DNA from: Paenisporosarcina indica
GTDB lineage: Bacteria; Bacillota; Bacilli; Bacillales_A; Planococcaceae
Direction: 5' to 3'
NCBI RefSeq assembly: GCF_001939075.1
Contig: NZ_MPTA01000007.1
Span: 62,001-126,000, forward strand
DNA: 64,000 nt
Shown here: piece by piece, positions 36,670 through 47,549 of the stretch
Numbering within the stretch: the first letter of the stretch is position 1
Layout: each line of letters opens with the position of its first letter
Notes under the pieces: generated by a model
What the model was told of the DNA's origin: nothing
Databases searched by the model: none
What the model saw: only the letters and a program-made list of their open reading frames with translations
Made by a program: the position numbers and the translations under genes

Positions 36670-38067
36670 TTAACTCCATAAAGGCAAATATACGGTAAAC
36701 GTGGTGCCGACGCCAATTTGACTTTCAACCTCCACTTTTCCATGATGAGCCTCTATTAAATGCTTAACAATCGATAGCCCAAGTCCAGTACCCCCGGAAT
36801 TACGGCTGCGATCACGGGCAACCCTGTAAAAACGCTCAAAAAGCCTTCCAATTTCAGAAGCCTCAATTCCAATCCCTTCATCCTCAACTTCAATTACCGC
36901 TTGACCATTCGCATGATAAAGGCGAATTTTAATGGTGGTATCAGCGGCAGAATATGTAATGGCATTAATCAACAAATTCATCATGACTTGAATGAGTCGA
37001 TTGGCATCTCCGAGAACAGTGGTAGGCTCCTGTTGAACGTCCAGGTGAAGCGACTTTTCTTCAACTCTCGGTTTAATCATTTCAACTGCACGACCAATTA
37101 CTTCATTCATATCGGTTGGATGCACGTCCACTTGAAACCCAGTTTGTTCAACTTTGGACAAATCCAACAAATCCTTCACCAAAAGTTGAAGGCGATTGCT
37201 TTCGGTATGGATAATTTCCAAAAATGACAATAAAGTGGCTTCATCCTGATAGGCTCCGTCAAGAAGCGTTTCCGAAAATCCTTTAATTGAAGTGACCGGT
37301 GTTCTTAGTTCATGTGATACATTTGCAACAAAATCTTTTCTGATTTGTTCCAGACGTTTCAATTCAGAAATATCCTGCGAGACAATAACAATACCTAACC
37401 AACGCTCATGTTCACCGAGGACTGGTGCCCCATATACATCCAGATGCTTTCTGTTTAATCCGGATGTGAATTCGAGTTGATCTCTTGCAGGTGATTCAGT
37501 CACAAAAATATTCTCAATAAAACGTTCAAGTACATGTGGAATATCTATTTCTTTGTAAAACTTCTCTTGAATATCATCCTTCGTCAAGTCGAATTCATTC
37601 ATAAAGAACTTATTAACAAGCGAAATTCTCCCTTGTCTGTCAATCATAATAAGCGCACTGCCCATATTTTCAATAAGGGTCTTTAAGCGTTCCTGCTCCA
37701 TTTCACGGACTGCAGTGATTTCCTGTAGATTTCTTGCTAGGATATTAATTGTTGTACTAAGTTGGGCCGTACCAAGTGATTCCGTCTCATAAGCACGTGC
37801 ACGATAATTGCCTTTTGCCAGTTGCAAGGCTACCTGTGTGATGTTATCAATTGGCTGGGCATGTATTCTAATAATTCGATTGCAAATGACCGCCGATATG
37901 ATTATGGTAACAATAAAAATGGATGCTAAAGAAACCCACACGGTTGTTATGTCTTCCGCATCCACATAAAACGAAAATAATTGACCAATCACAATAAACA
38001 GCCCAGCCAATAGAATCCCAATCCAAGCAAGAGTCGTTAATAGTAACCGATGCCGAAATGATTTCAT
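36670..38067 (-). CDS. phoR: Phosphate sensor histidine kinase PhoR-like, without extracytoplasmic sensor domain
   Basis: This 465-aa kinase has two membrane helices (about 9-33 and 44-62) joined by only about 12 residues, then HAMP (63-115), PAS (125-235), HisKA with His252 in VSHELRTPVTSIKG and an HATPase domain (NAITYSA, DEGIGI, GGTGLGLSIV). B. subtilis PhoR is about 579 aa and has a sizeable extracytoplasmic domain that is missing here. It overlaps phoP by 4 nt. It is predicted to phosphorylate PhoP under phosphate limitation, with sensing by the PAS domain or partner proteins. Confidence 0.9.
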   Translation of the reverse strand: MKSFRHRLLLTTLAWIGILLAGLFIVIGQLFSFYVDAEDITTVWVSLASIFIVTIIISAVICNRIIRIHAQPIDNITQVALQLAKGNYRARAYETESLGTAQLSTTINILARNLQEITAVREMEQERLKTLIENMGSALIMIDRQGRISLVNKFFMNEFDLTKDDIQEKFYKEIDIPHVLERFIENIFVTESPARDQLEFTSGLNRKHLDVYGAPVLGEHERWLGIVIVSQDISELKRLEQIRKDFVANVSHELRTPVTSIKGFSETLLDGAYQDEATLLSFLEIIHTESNRLQLLVKDLLDLSKVEQTGFQVDVHPTDMNEVIGRAVEMIKPRVEEKSLHLDVQQEPTTVLGDANRLIQVMMNLLINAITYSAADTTIKIRLYHANGQAVIEVEDEGIGIEASEIGRLFERFYRVARDRSRNSGGTGLGLSIVKHLIEAHHGKVEVESQIGVGTTFTVYLPLWS

Positions 38068-38777
38068 ATCACTTTTGGCTCCTCAAATTTATACCCAATT
38101 CCTCGAATAGTTTTGATAAATTGCGGTTTCCGACTATTTTCTTCGATTTTATCTCGTAAATGGCTAATATGTACATCAACAATTCGAGTATCCCCAGCAA
38201 AATCATAATTCCAAACCGCACTTAATAATTGATCACGTGTAAGGACACGATTCTTATTTTCCATCAAGTGTATAAGCAGTTCAAATTCTTTCGGTGTGAA
38301 TTCCAATGGCTCTTCCCGTAGAAAAACTTCAAATCGATCGGGATATACTTGTAACGGTCCAAATTCATAGGAATGATCTTTTCCTTTTTGAGTCATTTCT
38401 TCTTCGGGTACATATGATCTTCTCAAAACTGCCTTAACACGAGCCGTTACTTCTCTTGGGCTGAATGGTTTTGTCATATAATCATCAGCACCTAGCTCAA
38501 GTCCTAATACTTTATCAAACTCATCGTCTTTAGCAGTTAACATAATAATGGGCGTGTTTATCTTTTGTAATCGTAATGCTTTGCAAACTTCAATACCATC
38601 CATTTTGGGAAGCATTAAATCAAGGATAATTAGGTCAGGCTTTTTTTCTAGTACCGCATCAAATCCTTCTTGGCCGTCGCTTGCAGTTTCAACAATATAA
38701 CCTGCTTTTTCCAAATTATATTTTAGCAAGGTAACGATTGAGCTTTCATCATCTACAACGAGAATCCTATTTGACAT
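38064..38777 (-). CDS. phoP: Response regulator PhoP
   Basis: This 237-aa OmpR/PhoB-family regulator has the receiver acidic pocket (VVDDE), phospho-acceptor Asp53 in LIILDLMLPKMDG, MLTAKD, and Lys in DDYMTKPFSPRE. The C-terminal winged helix has PKEFELLIHLMEN and RIVDVHISHLRDKIE. It controls phosphate-starvation genes. Its stop overlaps the phoR start. GATGGGGG precedes the ATG. Confidence 0.95.
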   Translation of the reverse strand: MSNRILVVDDESSIVTLLKYNLEKAGYIVETASDGQEGFDAVLEKKPDLIILDLMLPKMDGIEVCKALRLQKINTPIIMLTAKDDEFDKVLGLELGADDYMTKPFSPREVTARVKAVLRRSYVPEEEMTQKGKDHSYEFGPLQVYPDRFEVFLREEPLEFTPKEFELLIHLMENKNRVLTRDQLLSAVWNYDFAGDTRIVDVHISHLRDKIEENSRKPQFIKTIRGIGYKFEEPKVI

Positions 38778-38830
38778 TTTGTTTCCCCCATCATCGATTT
38801 AAAACCCCCATCTTAAACCGAAACCGTCTT

Positions 38831-39307
38831 CTAAAAATTTTCCATTGCTTGAGATGTTAAATGATTTTCCAAACGGGGTGGTGTCGCTGTGATTTTTCCT
38901 TCAATCACAGTATCCCCTTTATCATTCGTAGCAATCACTTCAATCTCCACTAAGTTCTTCTCAACATTCACTGAAGTAACTTGTAACAAAAATTCAATCG
39001 TTGCATAATGATACACTGGTTTCGGGAATTTTAGTTGTTGTTCCACGATATGTGATCCTGGTCCCGGTAAATATTTTGATATCGCTGAAGTCACGATCCC
39101 CGTCAACATGATGGTTGGAACAATTGGTTTTTCATAAACGGTTTGAGAGGCAAAATCGTGTTGAATATATAATGGATTGCCATCATTAGTTAAGCCCAAA
39201 TATAATAGTAAATCCTTATCTTCGATTTTCTCCGTTAGTTTTAACTTTTCGCCAACTGACATATCTTCGACTTTTCTGCCGAGTTTTCGTTTCTTACCTA
39301 ACAGCAT
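38831..39307 (-). CDS. MaoC-like hotdog dehydratase/hydratase
   Basis: The 158-aa hotdog-fold protein carries the hydratase-like motif LGLTNDGNPLYIQHDFA and the core strand ISKYLPGPGSHIVEQQLKF, split here by description. R-specific enoyl-CoA hydratases use Asp and His in this region; the equivalents here appear to be in NDGNP and the following HD. A gene like this between mdh and phoP is found in several Bacillaceae, to my recollection. Substrate unknown. GGGGGAT precedes the ATG at 39307. Confidence 0.75.
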   Translation of the reverse strand: MLLGKKRKLGRKVEDMSVGEKLKLTEKIEDKDLLLYLGLTNDGNPLYIQHDFASQTVYEKPIVPTIMLTGIVTSAISKYLPGPGSHIVEQQLKFPKPVYHYATIEFLLQVTSVNVEKNLVEIEVIATNDKGDTVIEGKITATPPRLENHLTSQAMENF

Positions 39308-39353
39308 CAGATATCCCCCTTGTTCATTTCTATCTTCATAGTATCAATAACTA

Positions 39354-39386
39354 CAAAAAAAATCGAGCAGGGATTCCTACTCGATT
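39354..39386 (-). terminator. Terminator of mdh
   Basis: AATCGAG pairs with CTCGATT, with an inner AGG/CCT pairing, and is followed by T7 on the minus strand. Confidence 0.8.
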
Positions 39387-39512
39387 AAAGGTTTATCTAG
39401 CACCAAGCACCAACTCGTTTGATATCTTTAAAGACCAGTATCGAAAATACCTTTTCGCTTTAGGCCGTTTATCGAAGAAAACAAGCGATTAACTTGCTAG
39501 CTGTTTCTTAAC

Positions 39513-40451
39513 TTACGCTAAAATATCCATTACGTTACGTACAGAAGCAGCTGATTTGTCTAACTCAGCTTTTTCAGTTTCAGTCAATTCAAGTTCGATA
39601 ATTTGTTCGATACCACCAGCACCAAGAACTGTTGGAACACCTAGGTAAATTCCGTCTAAACCATATTCACCTTCAAGGTAAGCAATTGAAGGTAACACAC
39701 GACGTTGGTCTTTAAGAATCGCTTCTGCCATTTCAACTAAAGCAGCAGCTGGAGCGTAATAAGCTGAACCATTTCCTAATAAGTCAACGATTTCTGCTCC
39801 ACCTTTACGTGTACGATCAACGATTTGCTCTAGACGTTCAGCATCGATTAATGTTTCCAATGGAATGCCACCAGCGTAAGAGTATCTTACCAAGGGAACC
39901 ATATCGTCACCATGACCACCTAGAACAAATCCTGTAACATCTTTAACAGACATGTTTAATTCTTGTGCCACAAATGTACGGAATCGAGCAGTGTCCAGAA
40001 CTCCTGATTGTCCAATTACACGTTCTTTTGGTAAACCAGATTCTTTATAAACTGTGTATGTCATTGCATCAACTGGGTTTGTCAAGACGATAATTGTTGT
40101 GTTTGGAGAATGTTTTACGATCTCACCAGTAACTATTTTCATTACTTTTTGGTTTGTTTGAACTAAATCGTCACGGCTCATACCCGGTTTACGTGCGATA
40201 CCAGCTGTGATGATGACGATATCCGAGTCTTTTGTATCCTCGTAGTTAGAAGTACCAGTAATTTTCGCATCAAATCCTTGTACAGGACCAGCTTCCATCA
40301 TATCTAGTGCTTTCCCTTTAGTTGGATTTTCCATTTGTGGAATATCAACTAATACAACGTCTCCTAATTCTTTTTGAGCTAAGAAGAATGCTGTAGTAGC
40401 ACCAGTAAAACCAGAACCAATTACTGAAATCTTTCTACGTTTCATCGTCAT
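39513..40451 (-). CDS. mdh: Malate dehydrogenase
   Basis: The 312-aa LDH-like malate dehydrogenase (same length as B. subtilis) has [15 protein letters not shown], the acidic VLVDIPQ for [16 protein letters not shown], and catalytic His in [14 protein letters not shown]. It oxidises malate in the TCA cycle. The start is the ATG at 40451 with GGGAG at 8 nt; an in-frame GTG at 40460 falls on that site. It follows citZ-icd. Confidence 0.97.
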   Translation of the reverse strand: MTMKRRKISVIGSGFTGATTAFFLAQKELGDVVLVDIPQMENPTKGKALDMMEAGPVQGFDAKITGTSNYEDTKDSDIVIITAGIARKPGMSRDDLVQTNQKVMKIVTGEIVKHSPNTTIIVLTNPVDAMTYTVYKESGLPKERVIGQSGVLDTARFRTFVAQELNMSVKDVTGFVLGGHGDDMVPLVRYSYAGGIPLETLIDAERLEQIVDRTRKGGAEIVDLLGNGSAYYAPAAALVEMAEAILKDQRRVLPSIAYLEGEYGLDGIYLGVPTVLGAGGIEQIIELELTETEKAELDKSAASVRNVMDILA

Positions 40452-40480
40452 CAAAAGCACTCCCTTAATTCATATGTAAA

Positions 40481-40522
40481 GAGGGTCGAAACCCTCTCCT
40501 ACTAAATGTAGTGCACATTTAG
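40481..40522 (-). terminator. Tandem hairpins between icd and mdh
   Basis: CTAAATGT/ACATTTAG (40522-40502) and AGAGGGT/ACCCTCT with a TTCG loop (40498-40481) lie in the icd-mdh gap. No long T tract follows, so they may be an RNA-processing or stabilising element or a partial terminator that tunes mdh relative to icd. Confidence 0.5.
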
Positions 40523-40537
40523 CGCTTTATGTCTTAA

Positions 40538-41806
40538 TTAAAGATTTTTGATTAATTCGTCAGCGAACTCAGAACATTTAACTTCTGTAGCTCCGTCCAT
40601 CATACGAGCGAAGTCGTAAGTAACAACTTTAGAAGAAATTGTTTTCTCCATAGAGTCCATCACTAGTTTAGCCGCTTCTGTCCATCCAAGATGCTCAAGC
40701 ATTAATACACCAGAAAGGATTACTGAAGATGGGTTAACTTTATCTAAACCTGCATATTTTGGTGCTGTACCATGTGTAGCTTCAAAAATAGCATGTCCAG
40801 TAATGTAGTTGATATTTGCTCCAGGAGCAATACCAATTCCACCTACTTGTGCAGCAAGTGCATCCGAAATGTAGTCACCGTTCAAGTTCATTGTAGCAAC
40901 AACATCAAATTCGCTTGGACGAGTTAAAATTTGTTGTAAGAAGATATCAGCAATCGAATCTTTCACTAAAATTTTCCCTGCAGCTAATGCTTCAGCTTGT
41001 GCTTTGTCAGCAGCTTCTGCACCTTGTTCAGCTTTAATTTGATCGTATTGGTTCCAAGTGAAAGTTTGTTCAGCAAATTCTTGTTCAGCAACTTCGTAAC
41101 CCCAAGTTTTGAAAGCTCCTTCAGTGAACTTCATGATGTTCCCTTTATGAACCAATGTTAAAGACTCGCGTCCTTCTTTAATGATGTAAGTAAGAGCAGC
41201 ACGTACTAAACGTTTTGTTCCTTCTTCTGATACTGGCTTAATCCCAATCCCAGAAGTCTCTGGGAAACGAATGTTTTTAGTACCCATTTCATTTTGTAAG
41301 AATGCAATGACTTTTTTAACTTCTTCACTACCAGCAGCGAACTCGATACCCGCATAAATATCTTCAGTGTTTTCACGGAAAATAACCATGTCAGTGTCTT
41401 CAGGACGTTTTACTGGTGAAGGTACACCGTCAAAGTAACGAACAGGACGTAGACATGTGTATAAATCTAATTCTTGACGTAAAGCAACGTTTAAAGAACG
41501 AATTCCTCCGCCAACTGGAGTTGTTAAAGGACCTTTAATTGCGATTAAATATTCACGAATTACATCTAAAGTTTCTTCTGGTAACCATTCACCAGTTTGA
41601 TCGAATGCTTTTTGACCAGCTAAAACTTCTTTCCAAACGATTGATTTCTCACCGTTGTAAGCTTTTTCAACTGAAGCTTCTAATACGCGTGCAGATGCAG
41701 CCCAGATATCCGGGCCAATTCCGTCACCTTCGATGTAAGGAATAATTGGGTTATTTGGAACGTTTAAGACACCGTTCTCTACTGAAATTTTGCCACCGTT
41801 AGTCAT
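40538..41806 (-). CDS. icd: Isocitrate dehydrogenase (NADP)
   Basis: The 422-aa protein (B. subtilis 423) begins with [14 protein letters not shown] and has the phosphate/isocitrate region [22 protein letters not shown], with Ser in the IRSLN segment, and [18 protein letters not shown] for NADP. It converts isocitrate to 2-oxoglutarate. It follows citZ after 79 nt. AGGAGGAAT precedes the ATG. Confidence 0.97.
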   Translation of the reverse strand: MTNGGKISVENGVLNVPNNPIIPYIEGDGIGPDIWAASARVLEASVEKAYNGEKSIVWKEVLAGQKAFDQTGEWLPEETLDVIREYLIAIKGPLTTPVGGGIRSLNVALRQELDLYTCLRPVRYFDGVPSPVKRPEDTDMVIFRENTEDIYAGIEFAAGSEEVKKVIAFLQNEMGTKNIRFPETSGIGIKPVSEEGTKRLVRAALTYIIKEGRESLTLVHKGNIMKFTEGAFKTWGYEVAEQEFAEQTFTWNQYDQIKAEQGAEAADKAQAEALAAGKILVKDSIADIFLQQILTRPSEFDVVATMNLNGDYISDALAAQVGGIGIAPGANINYITGHAIFEATHGTAPKYAGLDKVNPSSVILSGVLMLEHLGWTEAAKLVMDSMEKTISSKVVTYDFARMMDGATEVKCSEFADELIKNL

Positions 41807-41885
41807 GAATAATTCCTCCTATGTCTGTTCGAAGGGCTCGTACTTTTTTCAAAGGAAAGCCCTGATTAATGTTGTATTTTAAAAA

Positions 41886-43001
41886 TTAACGCTCGTTCAC
41901 TGGCACATATTTTTGCATACCAGGTCCTGTATATTCAGCACGTGGACGGATTAAACGGTTGTTTGAATATTGTTCCAAAATGTGAGCCAACCAGCCAGAA
42001 ACACGTGATACAGCAAAGATTGGTGTAAATAAGTCATGATCGATATTCAATGAATGGTATACAGACGCTGAATAGAAATCAACATTTGGCGGAAGATTTT
42101 TTTGGCCAGTTACGATGCCTTCAATTTTGACAGACATGTCATACCATTTTTCTTCTCCACGAATAGTTGTTAATTTTCGAGACATTTCACGTAGATGCTT
42201 CGCACGTGGATCACCTTTGCGGTATACACGGTGACCGAAGCCCATGATTTTCTCTTTGTTTTCTAATTTAGCATTGATGTAAGGTTCAACATTATCAACT
42301 GATCCAATTTCCATCAACATTTTCATTACTTGCTCGTTTGCTCCACCATGAAGTGGACCTTTAAGAGCACCGATTGCTGCAACTACACCAGAATAAACAT
42401 CTGAAAGTGTAGCTACACAAACGCGTGCAGTGAATGTCGATGCATTTAATTCATGGTCAGCATGTAAAACTAATGCTTTATTGAAAGCTTCTTCTTCAAT
42501 TGCAGCTGGGATTTCACCATTTAACATGTATAGGAAGTTCGCTGCATAACTTAAATCATTTTTAGGAGCGATCGGTTCTTGTCCTTTACGAACACGAGCA
42601 AATGCCGTAACTAGAGTAGACATTTTTGCTTGTAGTTGAATCGCTTTCAAGTAGTTCGCTTCAACTGACATATCTTCTGCATGTTCATCATACAATCCAA
42701 GCATAGATACGGTTGTACGAAGTGCTGTCATTGGGTGAACTTTATCAATTGGATATGTTTTGAAATGGTTAAGTACTTCTTGAGGTACCGCCATGTTATC
42801 CGCTAATTGTTGTTTAAGTTCAGCTAATTCAGCTGCTTTTGGTAAACGTTGGTGCCAAAGCAAGTAGATTACTTCTTCAAAACTCGCATTTTCAGCTAAA
42901 TCGTCAATATCATAGCCAACATATGTAAGAGTGTCATCAATAATTGAGCTGATAGCTGATTGTGTTGCTACCACGCCTTCTAATCCTTTTGTTGATGTCA
43001 T
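41886..43001 (-). CDS. citZ: Citrate synthase
   Basis: The 371-aa protein has catalytic residues in LHADHELNAST, GALKGPLHGGANE, IMGFGHRVYRKGDPRA and DFYSASVYHSL. The N-terminus MTSTKGLEGVVATQSAIS fits B. subtilis CitZ. The start is the ATG at 43001 with AAGGAG upstream. A frame back to 43067 runs through the leader and is not supported. It is the first gene of citZ-icd-mdh, with a cre-like site at the promoter. Confidence 0.97.
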   Translation of the reverse strand: MTSTKGLEGVVATQSAISSIIDDTLTYVGYDIDDLAENASFEEVIYLLWHQRLPKAAELAELKQQLADNMAVPQEVLNHFKTYPIDKVHPMTALRTTVSMLGLYDEHAEDMSVEANYLKAIQLQAKMSTLVTAFARVRKGQEPIAPKNDLSYAANFLYMLNGEIPAAIEEEAFNKALVLHADHELNASTFTARVCVATLSDVYSGVVAAIGALKGPLHGGANEQVMKMLMEIGSVDNVEPYINAKLENKEKIMGFGHRVYRKGDPRAKHLREMSRKLTTIRGEEKWYDMSVKIEGIVTGQKNLPPNVDFYSASVYHSLNIDHDLFTPIFAVSRVSGWLAHILEQYSNNRLIRPRAEYTGPGMQKYVPVNER

Positions 43002-43089
43002 GTATATTCGCTCCTTTTTCTGTTTAATCTTCATCATTCCATAAAAAAATGCAGAATGATGGGTCATCTGCTCAATATAAACCTTTTTA

Positions 43090-43137
43090 TTTAATCGCTT
43101 ACATGTTCATTATAATCAATTTTGACTTCTTTGTGAA
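43090..43137 (-). promoter_or_regulatory. citZ promoter and cre site
   Basis: -35 TTCACA (43137-43132), 17 nt and -10 TATAAT (43114-43109) on the minus strand. TGTAAGCGATTAAA (43103-43090) fits the cre consensus TGWAANCGNTNWCA at all but one position and lies at or just after the start site. CcpA repression of citZ is known in B. subtilis. Confidence 0.75.
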
Positions 43138-43264
43138 TGAAAACACTCTATTTTCACCAATTTTCACAAAAAACATGATATCTTGTCGCAAAGCAGAGAT
43201 ATTCGGTCTAAACGATATAGCTATGTTTTCAAACATTATTTAAACTAATTTTGGAGGTGGACAT

Positions 43265-44224
43265 GTGTATGAAACCATAGGCATATTTCTAAAAAAATGG
43301 TTACCTGTTGTTTTAATTTTGCTCATTACTTGGTTTATTTACCCTGTAACACTCGCCGTATTGATTGCCTACTTTTTACACCCGTTCGCTTTTTGGGTAT
43401 ATAAAACTAGTCACTTACCTCGATGGATTACAGCTTTATTATTGGAAAGTACTTTAATAGCGGTCATTATATTTGGCGCAACATTACTTGTTAAGGAACT
43501 CTTTGAGATCTTATTTCCACTTCGTATTCATTTAGAAGAAATCCAAATTTTATTTAATGAAAATATAGGAAATTGGAAATCAATCATTGAAGCTTTATCC
43601 ATGGTAAGTGATGGATTAATCAAAAAAGTCACATTGTTTATACAACATCTTCCCGAACAATTTATTGAAACCTTCGTATTTCTAATTGCCCTCTTTTTTG
43701 CTCTACAAGAGTCTTTAAAATCTCGCACCTGGTTTTTTATTTATATCCCTTCCAAAACAAGAAAGACCTTCAAACCACTATTTTTAAGTGCCACAAAATT
43801 ATTTGAGAAGTTCACAAAGGTAGGAGTCATTTTATTGTTACTGACTTTTCTCCAGCTTTGCATTAGCTTTTATGCACTCAAATTTCCATCACCAATTGGT
43901 CTAGCGATCTTAATCTCTTTTGCAGATGCCTTGCCATTTTTGGGCACAGGCATAATTTTAATCCCGATGGCTATCTTTTTCATGCTAACGAAACAAACAA
44001 CCCTCGGGATTATTATTCTATTGCTATATTTATTCATATTGTTAACTCGTCAATTACTTGAATCGTTCCTTTGGGCAAACACCATGCACATTCGTTCTGT
44101 CCATGTATTCTTTATCAGTGCATGTTCATTATTGCTATTCGGTGTTCCAGGGATTATATTAAGTCCCTTTTTATTACTGGCTGCCGTTCATTTAAGTAAA
44201 CATCAATGGTTTACCTCACAATGA
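43265..44224 (+). CDS. ytvI: AI-2E family transporter (YtvI-like)
   Basis: This 319-aa membrane protein has about seven to eight hydrophobic segments and the family pattern: paired N-terminal helices, an amphipathic region (LHEEIQ-like), and C-terminal PSPIGLAILISFADALPFLGTG (quoted in two halves in the family) and FGVPGIILSPFLLLA. B. subtilis ytvI lies at this locus. The start is a GTG at 43265, 7 nt after GGAGG. It is the only plus-strand gene in this stretch, and its 3' end overlaps the convergent fxsA by 14 bp. The substrate is unknown. Confidence 0.82.
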   Translation: MYETIGIFLKKWLPVVLILLITWFIYPVTLAVLIAYFLHPFAFWVYKTSHLPRWITALLLESTLIAVIIFGATLLVKELFEILFPLRIHLEEIQILFNENIGNWKSIIEALSMVSDGLIKKVTLFIQHLPEQFIETFVFLIALFFALQESLKSRTWFFIYIPSKTRKTFKPLFLSATKLFEKFTKVGVILLLLTFLQLCISFYALKFPSPIGLAILISFADALPFLGTGIILIPMAIFFMLTKQTTLGIIILLLYLFILLTRQLLESFLWANTMHIRSVHVFFISACSLLLFGVPGIILSPFLLLAAVHLSKHQWFTSQ

Positions 44225-44594
44225 TTTGCCCTTTTTTCATTTTTCTTCGAATCCATTTATAAACAATTGGCTTGAATAACTGTCTTGTCGGTGAAAATAA
44301 AAAGAAGAATCCAAATAGATCTGTCGCAAATCCTGGAGATAAAAGTAAAAGACCTCCTGCAAAAATAAACAGTGCATTGACCATTGCGTCTCCTGGGGCT
44401 TGGAAATTTTTCATTTGGATTTGAATATCTCTGATTGCTTTCAATCCTTGTTTCTTCGCTAAATAAGCACCAAGTATTCCTGTTCCCAGGATGATAGCAA
44501 TCGTAGGAAACAGACCTAATGTATTCCCCGACCAAATTAATAGGCTAATTTCTATTATAGGAACGACAATAAAGATTAATACTAACCATTTCAT
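44211..44594 (-). CDS. fxsA: FxsA family membrane protein
   Basis: The 127-aa protein has an N-terminal pair of helices (WLVLIFIVVPIIEISLLIW, PTIAIILGTGILGAYLAKKQG) and a third segment LLLLSPGFATDLFGFFFLF, as in FxsA/YtzA. E. coli FxsA relieves F-plasmid exclusion of phage T7; the Bacillus role is unknown. It follows pyk, and its stop lies inside the ytvI reading frame on the other strand. Confidence 0.88.
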   Translation of the reverse strand: MKWLVLIFIVVPIIEISLLIWSGNTLGLFPTIAIILGTGILGAYLAKKQGLKAIRDIQIQMKNFQAPGDAMVNALFIFAGGLLLLSPGFATDLFGFFFLFSPTRQLFKPIVYKWIRRKMKKGQIIVR

Positions 44595-44616
44595 ATTCTC
44601 ATCTCCTATAAAAATG

Positions 44617-44692
44617 GCCTCAACACGTTTGCGTTGAGGCTTTTGTATGAAAAAACAGTTTCAAAATGAGCAATATTGATGCTCATTTTGAA
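44617..44692 (-). terminator. Two hairpins after pyk
   Basis: The first is TTCAAAATGAGC with GCTCATTTTGAA (44692-44660), followed after ACTG by T6. The second is GCCTCAAC with GTTGAGGC (44640-44617), followed by CATTTTTA. Together they end pfkA-pyk before fxsA. Confidence 0.8.
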
Positions 44693-44711
44693 CACCTCTT
44701 ACTTAATAAAG

Positions 44712-46472
44712 TTATAGAACACTTGCATGCCCATGATAAATGACACCGGATTCTGCGTCCATCGTAATTTCTTGTCCGTTACTTATTAACTTAGTAGCAT
44801 TTTTCACCCCAACAATTACCGGGATTCCTAGACTTAATCCAACTACTGCAGCGTGACTTGTTAAGCCGCCTTCCTCCGTAATAAGTCCAGCACAATTTTC
44901 AATCGCCGGAATCATATCACGATCGGAACCAATAGTCACAATGATGGCACCCGCAGTATCAACATTTAAGAGTTCTTCTGCATTATTCGCAACAACAGTA
45001 TGACCAAACGCAACCGATTTCCCAATCCCTTGTCCTTTTGCCAAGATGTCACCAATCACATGAACTTTCATCAAATTCGTTGTTCCAGCTTCTCCTACTG
45101 GAACTCCTGCAGTTATGATAACGAGATCTCCATGTTTAACATACCCATGCTTCAGGCTCTCTTCAACAGCAAGTTCCAAAACTTCATCAGTTGACCCTAC
45201 TTTTTGACCAACAATGGGGTACACACCCCATACTAGTGACAATTTACGAGAAGGTCTGTCGGTAGAAGTAACAGCGATAATAGGTGCCCCTTGACGATAT
45301 TTTGAAATCATCTTCGCAGTATGACCACTTTCTGTCGGTGCAATGATTGCTTTTGCTTTTAAGTTAATTGACGTGTGAGCAACCGCTTGACCGATAGCAT
45401 CTGTCATATTGACTTCCTTGCTCTTGCTTTTAGCAGATACAATGGAACGGTAGTCAAGTGCCTCTTCTGTACGAATCGCAATCTTATGCATCGTGTTAAC
45501 AGATTCAACTGGATATAAACCAGCAGCTGTTTCCCCTGATAACATGATTGCATCAGTGCCATCAAAAATTGCATTCGCAACATCACTTGCTTCTGCACGG
45601 GTAGGACGCGGATTACGTTGCATTGAATCTAACATTTGCGTAGCAGTAATTACTGGTTTGCCTGCTTCATTACATTTTCCAATTAAACTCTTTTGCACTA
45701 AAGGCACTTCTTCGGCTGGAATTTCAACACCTAAATCTCCCCGTGCCACCATTAAGCCGTCAGATACCATGATGATATCATCAATATTGTCGACACCTTC
45801 TTGGTTCTCGATTTTCGGAATGATTTGAATGTATTCACCGTTATTCTTTTCTAGTAATTCACGAATCTCCATCACATCTTTTGCACGACGAACGAAAGAA
45901 GCTGCTACAAAATCAACACCTTGTTCAATACCAAACAAAATATCTTGTGCGTCTTTTTCTGTGATTCCTGGTAGTTGTACAGATACTCCTGGAACATTTA
46001 CACCTTTTTTATTCTTTAAAGTTCCTGCATTATAGACAATTGTATGAATTACTCCAGCTTGTTGATCGATATCCGTTACACGAAGTTCAATTAACCCATC
46101 ATCCAATAAAATGACAGAGCCTTCTGATACATCTTCAATTAAACGTTCATATGTGATTGAGAACATTTCATTTGTCCCCAATACCTCAGTCATCGAAATG
46201 GCTAATGATTGTCCTGAAACTAATTCAATTGCATCATTCTGCATTTGATGAGTACGAATTTCAGGTCCCTTTGTATCTAATAAGATCCCGACAATTTTCC
46301 CTGTTTTTTTAGAAGCTTCACGAATACGTTTAATGCGTTCCCCGTGCTCTTCATGATTTCCATGGGAAAAGTTTAAGCGTGCAACGTTCATTCCCGCTTC
46401 AATTAATTGTTCAAGCATTTCTGGTGACTCACTTGCTGGTCCGATTGTACAGACGATTTTAGTTTTTCTCAT
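44712..46472 (-). CDS. pyk: Pyruvate kinase with C-terminal PEP-utilising domain
   Basis: The 586-aa enzyme (B. subtilis 585) has [16 protein letters not shown], the active-site motif [13 protein letters not shown] and [12 protein letters not shown]. It also carries the extra C-terminal PEP-utilising-like domain found in Bacillales, with [15 protein letters not shown]. It makes pyruvate and ATP from PEP. It lies 21 nt after pfkA in one operon. GGAGAGG precedes the ATG. Confidence 0.97.
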   Translation of the reverse strand: MRKTKIVCTIGPASESPEMLEQLIEAGMNVARLNFSHGNHEEHGERIKRIREASKKTGKIVGILLDTKGPEIRTHQMQNDAIELVSGQSLAISMTEVLGTNEMFSITYERLIEDVSEGSVILLDDGLIELRVTDIDQQAGVIHTIVYNAGTLKNKKGVNVPGVSVQLPGITEKDAQDILFGIEQGVDFVAASFVRRAKDVMEIRELLEKNNGEYIQIIPKIENQEGVDNIDDIIMVSDGLMVARGDLGVEIPAEEVPLVQKSLIGKCNEAGKPVITATQMLDSMQRNPRPTRAEASDVANAIFDGTDAIMLSGETAAGLYPVESVNTMHKIAIRTEEALDYRSIVSAKSKSKEVNMTDAIGQAVAHTSINLKAKAIIAPTESGHTAKMISKYRQGAPIIAVTSTDRPSRKLSLVWGVYPIVGQKVGSTDEVLELAVEESLKHGYVKHGDLVIITAGVPVGEAGTTNLMKVHVIGDILAKGQGIGKSVAFGHTVVANNAEELLNVDTAGAIIVTIGSDRDMIPAIENCAGLITEEGGLTSHAAVVGLSLGIPVIVGVKNATKLISNGQEITMDAESGVIYHGHASVL

Positions 46473-46493
46473 AGTTGTATCCTCTCCATTACA

Positions 46494-47489
<996 letters not shown>

Positions 47490-47520
47490 TTACCACGTTT
47501 GAATAGGTGTTGTCAGCGAC

Positions 47521-47549
47521 AAAAAAAGAAGGATGCGAAATCCGCATCC
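47521..47549 (-). terminator. Terminator of accDA
   Basis: GGATGCG pairs with CGCATCC directly after the accA stop codon, followed by TTC and a T7 tract. It separates accDA from pfkA-pyk. Confidence 0.88.
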
